From assembly GCF_022965805.1 (NCBI RefSeq), contig NC_133115.1, forward strand, positions 35,331,321 to 35,395,320: 64,000 nucleotides of DNA. Direction: 5' to 3'. The notes under the pieces were generated by a model that was not told where the DNA came from, searched no databases, and saw only the letters and a program-made list of their open reading frames with translations. A program made the position numbers and the translations under genes. Source of the stretch: Primulina eburnea. Its lineage: Eukaryota; Streptophyta; Magnoliopsida; Lamiales; Gesneriaceae. The stretch's first letter is position 1, and each line of letters starts with the position of its first letter. Positions 37,709 through 48,436 of this stretch are shown here, piece by piece.

Positions 37709-39677
37709 ATGGCAATCAAGACAGCGTTCGGAGCGTTTCGAAAATCGTTCATCTTCTAGTCGTGTGTTCCCCTGCTATCGACCTGTAAGTCATCTTGTTG
37801 TCTTGTTCATAGCTGCTTAATTTGGGTAATTAACAATAATTGAAGGCGGAAACGAAGCGTCTAGTGTTCGGAAAATGTTTTTTTGTGCTTTTAAGTAGCT
37901 AAGTATTCAGTATAATGAAGGCATTCTGTGGAAAAGATTTGATTTTTTTAGATTTAGTTGGTGAAATATGTTGGTTTAGGTTTAAGCTGCGTTGACAGAG
38001 GGGGTGGGGCAAGTATCTGAATTTGCTCTGTTGTTAAACTTGATATACCAGCCATCGGCAAGCAATGCCATGACAATTTAGTTTCTTGATAAATTGATAG
38101 CTAATATTTTGGTGCTTAAAGGAAATCCTTTATTGGTATAAACCTGGGTCTAAATTTCCTTCTATTCAATATCCTGGGTATAACAGCACACTGGTTTGAG
38201 CTGAACATGAAGGAGGCTCAATGAAAGCTTCATCGCTGAGTGCTGTTGAGGTTACTTTTCAATTCAAGTGTTTTCATCTTCTGTACAATAGACCGATGGA
38301 ATAGGGTATTAAAGGTGCACATGTGAATGGAAAATAGGCTCTAGGCACATGTCTTATCAAACCGAAGTGCACCAGGTGTTAATATTTTAAAATTGGATGT
38401 ATGGAGAAAAGCTTATATGTTATGTAAATTACAAGCCAAAGTCAAACAATTAAGTAATCTTTAGAGTACAAGCAAATATGAACAACTGTTACATTGGATT
38501 TCATTTCAAATTAAAGTTTCTTTAATTTAACAGGCATTTAAAATGCGCCTTGGGCCTTCTTGGTGCTCCAAGATGCTTGTTTTTTGCCCAAGACACGCGC
38601 CTCACAAAATTGATGTGCCTCGGCATGTCTTCAAGTGCAAAGGTTGCATGCTTCTTTGCCTTGAGCCTGGAGCATACTTTGATGGTTTTTAATGAATGGT
38701 TAAAAGGGTAGGATGGTCCAGGGGTGACAGCAGAAATCTGTCTTTTTTGCCAAAAATATATTAAACCATCTCATCATCAAATTTAATTGTCTAGACTTTT
38801 GGTGTATGATCAGTTGGCTTTGAATAGCTGCTAGCGACATGCTTGGTGGGAAATAATGAGGTTTATTATCAGTTCCCCCATGGTATTATTATACATAAAT
38901 CTTTCTCAGAAATACAGCTGAAATATGTGAAAGTGTTTTTCTTTCACATGATAGGTATCCATGTATGAAAATATTCAGTCTCGTATTGTTTTCTAGAAAA
39001 TGAAATTGCTGCAACTTATACTTGTCATTTGTCAAGTGATTTACATCATACTTTGTCCGTGGAGAAATAGTCGGTTGCTAGACCTAAAGAACTGTATGTC
39101 CGAATTTACTTTCAGGTTGTGTTTGATTTGGTGGATTTGAAGAAATGATGTCAAAGTGGATTTCAAATGATTCCAAATTTGGAAGATTTTCAAATCCATT
39201 TGAATGACTACAATATAAGTTTAAAATGGTAGTGAAGGAATTTGAAATCCAAAAAATCCACAGTTATCCAATCAAGTGAAATCGATTTATATAATGGATC
39301 TGTCAATCAAAACACTTGTTCTATTCGAAATTGGAACTAATGATATAAAACTACGGAAAAGTTGATACACTAGAAATTGTTTAACAGTGTTTAGCAGCAT
39401 ATGACATACTACACTATGCAATTTCCTTTTTCGGATTCTGAAGTTTGTCATATGTTTGTTATACAGGTTCTTATTGCTGATTCAGACAAGTTTACCTATC
39501 CTCTGGCAGAACCATGGGCTCGGCTAGTACGTATAGTGCATCAAAAAGGCAGCTACTCACATATAATTGCTGGATCTGGTTCTTTTGGGAAAATATACTC
39601 CCTCGTGCAGCTGCTCTGCTGGACATTTGTCCTATCACTGATGTCAGGGAGATTCATGGGTCTCATCAATTTGTCAG
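37709..39677 (+). pseudogene. Electron transfer flavoprotein alpha subunit (ETFA), truncated pseudogene
   Basis: The intact protein is the mitochondrial FAD-binding ETF alpha subunit, which passes electrons from branched-chain and lysine catabolism to ETFQO. Three exon relics keep splice borders. Exon 37709-37784 has a presequence-like MAIKTAFGAFRKS with one extra T (near 37749), which shifts frame to a TAG. Exon 38187-38250 (AEHEGGSMKASSLSAVE) has an in-frame TGA at 38197. Exon 39467-39677 (VLIADSDKFTYPLAEPWARL, HIIAGSGSFGK) has lost one A near 39592; after shifting, it reads NILPRAAALLDICPITDV and then HGSHQFVR. The exon between the second and third, and all C-terminal exons with the FAD-binding domain, were not found. 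The retained introns show it is not a retrocopy. Confidence 0.85.
39117..39300. repeat. GGATTTGAAATCC-type inverted repeat, copy 2
   Basis: It shares the blocks GGATTTCAAATGATTCCAAA, CAAATCCATTTGAATGA and GAATTTGAAATCC with 25098-25245. It lies in an intron of the ETFA relic. It is probably a short MITE; the ends are unresolved. Confidence 0.4.
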
Positions 39678-42619
39678 GTAATTTGAAAAAAATGATTTTC
39701 ACCAGCAGAATTTCGTTTTCTTGTGAGAAATAAAAGATTTATTGTCTTCTGATTAACCATTCTTACAGGTAAGGAACAAAACTTGTCTGGGCTTCTGAAC
39801 AGGAAACGATAGAAAATTGCTTCAAAATCACTTTTATTCATATTTAATCCTCTTTGTCTGTCTTTCCATAAGAAACCATTTATTGCAAATACAATTTAGT
39901 TTTTTGACAATTTTTACTGCCGTGTTTAGGTGCAATGTTATTACAAATAGCTATAGATTTATTTGTCGAGATATGTTATGCATAGCGGCTTGACGCAGAA
40001 CATTGTGTTGTAAATGGCACAGATAACGATTTTAGGGTCTGTAGCTAAAACTTGCATCTCCAACAATATAAGTGCTAATGATGATTAAACAATGCTGATG
40101 GTTCTCGATTTTGTCCAGTTTACGCACATATATGCATGTGCTGATAAGGCATTGTTATTCTAACTGGTAGGTCAGACTGACAGACAATGCCCTCTAGATT
40201 AGGCAACCTTAGAAAACTTCATCATAATTCTTCTGGAAATGGTCGTGGTTGAATCGTTAATTACATCTTTTTAGCAGAGTCTACGTTGGCTGCTACGGAA
40301 AATGGGATTTCTTGAATTTTAACTGCGGAGACAACTACAAATTCATTATATTTTCTTGGTATAGACTTTAATAACACACACCTGCCAACCTGATCGAGAT
40401 GATAGTGTTTTTATAAAATATATCGAAATTTTCTGGGACAGCGCATGTATATAATACTGAGCTGTTCCAGTTATTAGTATATTGCTGATTCATGTGAAAA
40501 TTTGCATGCAAAAGTATATTGTTAATTAATTGGTTTAAACATGGCTTTGGGACACTGTGAAAGATGTTATCGGTTGTTGTTCTTTTCGGGTACTTTTTTC
40601 TCTTTGTGCTAACAAAATAGCAGTAAACCTGCAATTTTATTGGATTTGACTTTACTTCTCACTTATGAGTAAAATATAAATTACAAAGGTTGTCCCATTA
40701 AATATATAAGTTTATTGGATTTGAACTTTACATCCTCACTTCTCAATAATTGCTATGCAACTAGAATGATTGATTAAACATGGAAATTTGTAAAATTTAA
40801 TCTCCAAACTACGCCTATCGATATATCTCCATCTATTGCTACTTACTATTATTTCCGGTATATTTGTTGGATGCATGAACCAAGATGTCACTTGGTTTCA
40901 TCCATTAATTATGTAGAAAATTAATAATATGATAACTAATTTTCAAGCATTTCTTGATGGAAAATTCGGTCTCTTTTATGAGTTTATTATTATAATTTTT
41001 TTAAAAATAAAAATCAAGTTTTAGTACAAATTGAAAAAGATTGACGAAGCTACGAGAACCGAACAAAAATGAACGTGGATGTTGCCACGCTCGACCAAAA
41101 AAAACCAAGTTTAAGTGCTGATTGACAAAACTTATTTTACTTAGTTACACTGGTGTGGATGAATTTCGATTATAAGTTTTATCATTAATAATGAAATATA
41201 TAATATATGAAATATTAAATTCATATTTTAATTATTTACACAATATTAGTTACATTAAGCTGAATGAATTTCAAATATCTATATTATTGGGTGAACTCGA
41301 AATTCATCTTAAATAATATAAAACATTATATAAAGCTGAGTGAGTCTCATGTGAGACCGTCTCACGGATCATAATCTGTGAGACGGGTCAACCCTACTCA
41401 TATTCACAATAAAAAGTAATACTCTTAGCATAAAAAGTAATATTTTTTCATGGGTGACCCAAATAAGAGATCCGTATCACAAAACGACCCGTAAGACCGT
41501 CTCACACAAGTTTTTGTCTTATATAAATATGAAAAGTGATAGATTTGAAGTTTATGATCTTTTTTTATCTAAAACTATATAAAAAGAAATACATTTTAAT
41601 ACATGTGAAATTCATCATTCCAAATGCAACATATATAATAATTGATTTAAGATTTTAATCATAATTGATATCACTGCATTTTCATGATCCATATTTGGAT
41701 TCTCCTGTTATACTAAGATAGTCTTTGCAATACCTTATTTTAAGTTATTCCTAACATCTAAGTATAATTTTCAAACATTTTATTGGTTAGAAGCTTTGAA
41801 ATTCTTAAAATAAGTTTTTGCAAACAATATGTTCTTTTTTGCTAGAGATGTGATGTAAATGGCTAATAGCGTTGCATATACAATTATCTAACTTTAATGT
41901 TTCAGGATCAAGACCCAATCATAACAATTCTAGCCCAATTAAGAAAAAAAATATTATCATATCCCAAAACACGTGGAGGACTCATGTTATACTCGGTGTG
42001 CGTCGAAAACTGCCATGGTATATATCCAAGTGTTAGATCTCTCAAATCTGATTATAGACGAAGTTAAAGCATAATATTTGTCATCAAAATCCAATCTATA
42101 TAATATCTATATTCTATATAAGTCAGCCACAAAAGATATATATAATTTGAATGTCAACCTTACTGTTGGAGCACTAAAGGTCAAATACTTTCTTTCATAT
42201 ATGATATATTATATGCACAACACATTTTATATTATAAGTGACGTAAGTATTCACATAAAAAATGAAAAGGAACTTGCTGCCTAGCTAGCTAAATTCAATG
42301 CTATGTATATTAACTTTGTTCATCTCAATCTGTATTCAATATTGGAAAGATCATGCTTTAGAGAAGAAAATAAGAAGTCCAAAAAGAATACTTGAAAGAA
42401 AGGCACAGTACTATCCAAATCAAACAAAGATCGAATTAAGTACAGTTGAATCAATGTCACTCATCACAATGCCGCGCACGCACTTCACCCTTTTTCTTGA
42501 AAATACATATTATTCAACATTATATGTATAGATGTTATATGTATCCAAGTGATTTTTATTATTTGATATCAATGATTTAATTTCTGATTCATGAAAGTTA
42601 AAAAAAAGAAAATCAATAA
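39678..42619. other. AT-rich intergenic region
   Basis: I searched for the missing ETFA C-terminal exons here and did not recognise any. It carries one full GTGAGAC repeat (41335-41518). Short frames (40368-40634, 42078-42531) have no domain signature and AT-driven composition. Confidence 0.6.
41335..41518 (+). repeat. GTGAGAC-family repeat with 9-bp target duplication
   Basis: This well preserved 184-bp forward copy runs from GCTGAGTGAGTCTCATGTGA to CACACAAGTTTTTGTC. It is flanked by perfect 9-bp repeats TTATATAAA (41326-41334 and 41519-41527). It is very close to the type copy over its whole length, implying a recent insertion. Confidence 0.85.
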
Positions 42620-43404
42620 TCACAGGTCCTCTTCTTCAAGTCCTGTGCTGTTACTCTCCTTCTCAACATGATGGTCGTTCAATGCTCCACCCTTGCCAAA
42701 TATATTTCTTTTCGCCTGTTCAACAAACAAGAAATTAGATAATAATAAGCTAAACCCTCGAAATGGAATCCAAAAATATATAATCCAGTCGAACGATCAT
42801 GAATTAGTAGTTTTCTTCTCGAATGGAGATATATATGTGTGTTGTGTGTCTAATTAAACATATATAAAATACCTCAGAAACATCTATCTTTCCTTTCTCT
42901 TGATGATTCATGAACTCATTCATATGAGAAATCTATTGAACCGAAGCATGCAAGAAACATAAACATTACACAAAATTCAGAAACAAACGCGAACGAATGG
43001 TTATGATCTCTTGTTCGGAGACTAACCTTGGGACTGTTTGCAGGAGAACTTGCGGTGTCCTCTAGATCATAGTCCATCACAGCTGCAGGAACTTTAGTTT
43101 TCTGTTTCTTGAAACTGTTTTGCTTGCACATGATACTAATATTCTTCCCCATCATTTTATTATCGGTATCATGGTTATTACCTCTGATTCCATTAGGAAA
43201 CCCTAAATTTGTATCCGTGCGGTGAATATCTGTCAACTTTTTGGCAGCGGAAGAACCGGCATCGGAAACGAGAGAAGGGGTTTCATAATCTGAGGACGAG
43301 GAGCTGTTTTGAGCATCATCACACATGAACCCTTGTATGTAGAAAGTCCAGCTGCTCTCTTCAGTACCAGAATCCGCCATTTTTTTATCTGAAGAAATCT
43401 TCAT
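42620..43404 (-). CDS. VUP/SOFL-like small regulatory protein
   Basis: Three exons in gene order (43027-43404, 42873-42932, 42620-42715) encode 177 residues. The hallmarks are an aromatic block ESSWTFYIQGF near residue 17 and a Ser-rich block ending SLVSDAGSSAAKK near 45-57. Together they match the two conserved boxes of the plant-specific VUP (vascular-related unknown protein) and SOB FIVE-LIKE families, whose members affect growth and hormone responses. The biochemical function is unknown. A basic patch (KQNSFKKQKTK) could serve nuclear import. The C-terminus is acidic (STGLEEEDL). The first ATG (43404) was taken; a second in frame at 43380 (MADSGTEESS) is also plausible. Splice sites are GT/AG. 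Whether it is VUP or SOFL is not decided. Confidence 0.82.
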
Positions 43405-44447
43405 GTTTCTTTCATTAATTAATTGAAGATGGTGAAGTTAGGTATTTAACTTCTTAATCCAGTTTTGGAGAATTAAGCCCTCGTATTGGAAAAAAATACA
43501 TATGTATATATAGTGGAGTATGCGCAGCTATTATCTGAGGTATGGGAATCTTGATTAATTGAAGTTGAGGTAGGTATAAATTTGACCTACTGCAACTTAG
43601 TTTTTTTATATATAAAATAATAAAAATGTATTTGGTTTATTCCACTATTAAATTTTATATTATAATATTTTGATATGGTTCCACCGTGTCCACGTCCATG
43701 CGCATCATATCTAATAAATCTGTTACACCTAATTGATAGACACATATGTATACACAGTGAATAATCAACATATCAAAACTATATATATAATATGCATATA
43801 AGGTGTCATGGGGACGGCGTTTTAATTTGTGGTGTTAGATTAGAATATCATTGGCAGAAGAGATTTGCCAAATCTCATTTTCTTATCTCCCCTTTCCCTT
43901 TCATCTAATATCTATAATATTGGAATATAAATTGGAACAAGTCTTTAAGGTTTTGAAGAAATGGACATTTGACATAAACATTTCCTTAAATTATTGTCCT
44001 CTTTATCAAAATAATGTTCTCTTGATAATCATCGTGTGAACCAAATTAACTTAAGATTAAAAAAAAATATTCAATGGAAAAAATAAATTTAATTCAAAAA
44101 GAATTTTATAGTTGCGTCACCACTTAAATTAATACATGGATTGTTTCGAGACTGAGACAAGGAAGATTGGAATTAACTCTTGGAATCAAATTAAAAAGTA
44201 TTATTTAATTTGCCTATAAAAGTCTAATATCTGTCCAAAATAAGTGTAATTTATTTATAGAATATATAAGTTCTCACCGTTGAAAACAGATAAACGTGAC
44301 CCAAAGTATCTATCTATGACATTACATATTTATTGTCTTAATTAAAAAGGCTTAAGAAACTTTTGACATGCCAATTTAATTAACTATTATTTGTTGATGT
44401 CAAACAATTAACGGTATTATTAATTAATATTGAATTTTCATCGTCTT

Positions 44448-44468
44448 TACACACACACACACACACAA
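44448..44468. repeat. AC dinucleotide microsatellite
   Basis: About ten AC units in a row, followed by AAAA. Confidence 0.85.
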
Positions 44469-44780
44469 AAACATGTATTATTGCGACTAATGTAGAATCA
44501 ATGTATCGTACATCGATCACTTACCCTACAAAAGTTTGGCGGCTGTAACTGTCGGAACATATGCATACGGTAAAGTTTAGTATTAGATATAACTTCATGC
44601 AGGAAAAATTTAATTACAGGCTAAGCTCCTACGACTCCCTCGCTCTATACATGCATATATTATTACTTTTTATACATTCATCTGATTCTGTTTTGATCAT
44701 AACGTACAGATAAGATATAAAAATGTACTCTTGAAATTTCACAGGCATAAATACATATGTATTTATATACGTATGCACAG

Positions 44781-44952
44781 GGTGGAGCTACATAGCCCGG
44801 GGTGGCCCAATTTTTTTTTAAAAAAAATTATATGTAAATTTTGTATAATTTTGAAATAATATGATATTAGCCCAGACAGATCAATTTAAAATATTAAAAG
44901 ATTTTAGAGTTTAAAATTCTAGCTCGGGCAGAAGCATATTTCTGGCTCCGCC
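44781..44952. repeat. Short element with GGYGGAGCYA inverted ends
   Basis: It starts GGTGGAGCTACATAGCCCGG and ends TTCTGGCTCCGCC, so the terminal ten bases are inverted repeats with two mismatches. GCCCGGG and CTCGGGC form a second inverted pair further in. The flanks share TATGCA on both sides, a possible target duplication. It resembles widespread plant non-autonomous elements with TGGCTCCGCC ends; the superfamily is not assigned. Confidence 0.5.
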
Positions 44953-45289
44953 ATATGCATAACGAATATTTATTCTACGATATGAGTGTAAACTTTTCTT
45001 AATCATACACTGGCATCTAGCTAGTCATACAAAGAAAGTTTGTTTTCCATCGTCTCCTACAGTTTGATCACATAGTAACCACTGATCTAGGCAATCGAAT
45101 TTGACTTCTAATTGTTAGAATTTGGTATTGATGGTTCTAAGAGATAAATTTAATTTAATGTGTTCAAAGTAACAATAAAATAATGAGGAAAGAAATTAAC
45201 AGTTGATAATTTGACAGGTATGGATTAGAAATTTTAGACAATATTGTATTGAAGAACTTAATTAATCTATGAATGATAATAATGATTGA

Positions 45290-45740
45290 AAAATGATTCA
45301 AACTCCCATTGAGAACGAATTGATCAAAGGAGAAGTTAATGTTGATATTGTTGCATATAATTAATACAAAAAATTGAATCTAGAGAGTTTGTTTCAACCT
45401 AACTCAACTCCAAAAGCTAACCCAATATTTGCAACTCTCAGATATTTTATCCAACCGACGTGGTACAACTAACACACATTTTCACGCTCATGAATGAACA
45501 TCTGGAGCGTGAAGTTTATAAGTGGCTCAACTATGGACAGTCCAAAACATAACAGTGGAAAATATGGAGCGTGAAGTTTTCAAGTGGTCCAACTATGGAT
45601 AATCCAATACATTACAGTGGAACATGTTCTCTGATACCATGTTAAATTTGATACGTGAACCTAACTCAACAGAGACAATTGTTCAAGTCTATATATATAA
45701 CTCTCATAAATTTTATCCAACAAATGCTGGACAACTAACA
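45290..45740. repeat. LTR-like remnant with 62-bp tandem duplication
   Basis: The unit TGGAGCGTGAAGTTTATAAG and its continuation occur at 45503 and again at 45565 with about 15 percent divergence. The text ends CTGATACCATGTTAAATTTG, a phrase common near the ends of plant LTRs. No coding part is attached. Confidence 0.45.
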
Positions 45741-46226
45741 CATATTATTTAATAGGTCTAATTTTTTATGTTCGATTCAGGTCGCAAAAATTCCTAGTAC
45801 GACACTGTATACACAAACATATGTATATTTAAGATGTTATGAACACACATATCGTTTAGACCTCAATTTATGATCATCTGGCAGGCAATATATATGTTAC
45901 TAATTATTACATAAGGAGTAAAGTAACAAAAGAAAACACAAAAAAGTTGAGAATTCTGTATTTGGTGGGACAAATAAGTTACCCTACAATTAGAGGAGAG
46001 CATACAAATAAATGCAAAATCAGGCAAATTCACAGGCCGACCCTCGTGTTATGATATTGCGTTTATTTCCATTTCACCTGTGAACTCTCAAAGACAAAGG
46101 ACAATAGAATGCGACGCATACCGACAACATTGTTGCAACAAATATGAGGACGATAATTGTGATTAATTGGGTCTACGTCCTGTTTTAATCATTTAACCAT
46201 CTGGCCAACACCCCTAATGCCAGAGA

Positions 46227-46609
46227 GAGTAGTAGGTCTCTTGTACGAAACGGTCTCACGAATCTTTATCTGTGAGATGGATCAACCCTACCGATATTCA
46301 CAATAAAAGTAGAGTAGCTAGGTCTCATGTGAGATCGTCTCACTGATCACAATCTGTGAGACGGTCAACCCTACTTATATTCACAATAAAAAGTAATACT
46401 CTTAGCATAAAAAAGTAATAATTTTTCATGGATTATCCAAATAAAGATCCGTCTCACAAAATACGACCCAGTGAAACCGTCTCACACAAGTTTTTGCCAT
46501 AAAAGTAATACTCTTAGCATAAAAAGTAACATTTTCTCATGGATGATCCAAATAAGAGATCTATCTCACAAAATATGACTCATGAGATCGTCTCATACAA
46601 GTTTTACCC
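46227..46609 (+). repeat. Outer GTGAGAC-family repeat, split by a second copy
   Basis: The left part (46227-46302) runs GAGTAGTAGGTCTCTTGTAC to CACA. The right part (46508-46609) resumes with ATACTCTTAGCATAAAAAGT and ends CATACAAGTTTTACCC. The two parts join into one standard-length copy when the inner element and one target copy are removed. Confidence 0.8.
46312..46498 (+). repeat. Inner GTGAGAC-family repeat nested in another copy, 9-bp target duplication
   Basis: This 187-bp copy runs from GAGTAGCTAGGTCTCATGTG to CACACAAGTTTTTGCC. It is flanked by perfect ATAAAAGTA repeats (46303-46311 and 46499-46507), which are the duplicated sequence of the outer element's own CACAATAAAAAGTAATACTC block. 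This proves at least two waves of transposition. Confidence 0.87.
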
Positions 46610-46672
46610 AAAGAGAGAGACGTGAGTTCGAACCCACGTTACAACAAAACTTTCCAAACCCCGTTGTAATTA

Positions 46673-46696
46673 AATAATAATAATAATAATAATAAT
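46673..46696. repeat. TAA trinucleotide microsatellite
   Basis: About eight TAA units. Confidence 0.85.
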
Positions 46697-48436
46697 TTTA
46701 ACCATCTGGAAAATTTCAAAATTTGAGAGATTAAAACAAATAGTTTTAGAATTTAATTTTTTATTATTTTAAAAAAATACGATTAAGAAAATGAGTCCTT
46801 CGACTGAATCACCTCTTGCATCTGACTTAGTGCAGCAATTGATTATAATACACGATAATCGTCGGCTTTTTAAATATACGAATAAATTTATAAACTGAAT
46901 ATTTAAGAATATCCAGGAGTTTCGAAATTAACAGCCCAAGGAGGAATAAACATTAGCTAGGGACGTGCAAGAAGACTTGCACATGATTCAGATGAAAATT
47001 TAGACACATATATTAATTACATAATTTTTTATGAAGAAATTTCTTCCTCGCTCGAAATTAACTCAAAAAATTTAATTTTATATACTATATTATATATAAG
47101 AACTTAAATTATCATTTTATTAAACTTCTAAGACATTAATTTTTTATATTATGCCATATCTTAGATATATGTTTTTATAAAAGAAATATGTTTGAGGATT
47201 TTGTTAGATGCATGCATTTAGTTTTTCAAGATGTTGGAGTTGCACTAATAATATACTTTAACTATTCTAGATATATCATATATGTTTTTATAATATGTTG
47301 GAATCGGACCAATATAATTTTTTTAATTAATTATTCTTAATGTATCGTATATTTTTAAGACTAAATTAGCCGGCAATTTCACTTCATTATTATTTTAAAC
47401 GAACGACTACTCCGACGACCGGATAATTTGTACGAAATTAGGTGTAATTATTTTTATATATAGATGCATATGACGTGGAATTGGATGACACGTCATTTTA
47501 ACATGTGTGGCTTGCGTAGATTGTTTAGCAACGTGCACTTTTCCACCCAAGCGCTGCTGCAGTCGGTGTGCGTTCAGACGACGTTGCTTGAAATGCTTAC
47601 TGATATTATTGAAACTGAAATTCCAAAAATATTATTTCCTACAGGAAAAATTATTCTATACCTTCGATTTTCGAAAAATAAGTTTTGCAAAAGATTTGAA
47701 CCATTTCAAAATGTAATGTAATAATAATACAAAAGATGGTACTTGTGAGAGCAAAAAAAAAAAAAAGACTCGTTCGATTGTACTAGAAAAAAGTTAAAAA
47801 CTGGAAGTGAATGAACCCAAGTAAAGTAATTTTCTTAGATACATTTGTGGGGGAGGGAAAAGGAAACTACACCACGGTAACCTAGCAGATGGATTGGTGG
47901 CTTCAAAGACGAATCTGTCGAAACAGTGAATTTTAGAGTTGGAAAGAATAGACTTGTCCCACGCTTTAATAACATTATAAGTTCCACATCAAACCTGCCT
48001 AGGACATTTTCAACATCACCGGCACATAATTAGAAAACCTCAGCCGGCTAAGAATGCAATGAATTGTGCCAATATGTTGTGAATGAGTGATTTGAATAAC
48101 TAGAAGTCACAATGGTGTTTGTGAGAACTTATAGTTTGTTTACACGTTAATACAAGCTCCAGGTAGGAGCTTGCATCCACACGTATGCACAAAAATGATA
48201 GACCATTTGAAACTTTCTTACCTCATATGAAAATATTTTGTCAGGAAATAATGAGGAGTATCTAGCCATAAGCAGAGGAATTAAAGCATATATTAAAGCT
48301 GGCACAGATATAAATCAGAATCAAAAAAGTGATCCGGCAGATAACTTATTGCCATACATATTGAATTTTGCAGGCTATATGTAGCTACTAAAATCTCATT
48401 TCAAGTAAAAGAAAATACAGAATACACGGAGTAAAC

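Larger units (their letters stand above)
43405..48436. other. Repeat-rich gene desert
   Basis: Five kilobases without a recognisable gene. It contains microsatellites, a hAT- or MITE-like element, an LTR-like remnant and a nested pair of GTGAGAC repeats, all listed separately. The next AP5Z1 exons would be expected at its right side (below 48437 on the minus strand) and are not there. The frame 47464-47721 has no domain or splice support. Confidence 0.6.

Noticed and set aside
47464..47721. Frame with MHMTWNWMTRHFNMCGL
   Set aside because: No domain, no splice support, and AT-driven composition.
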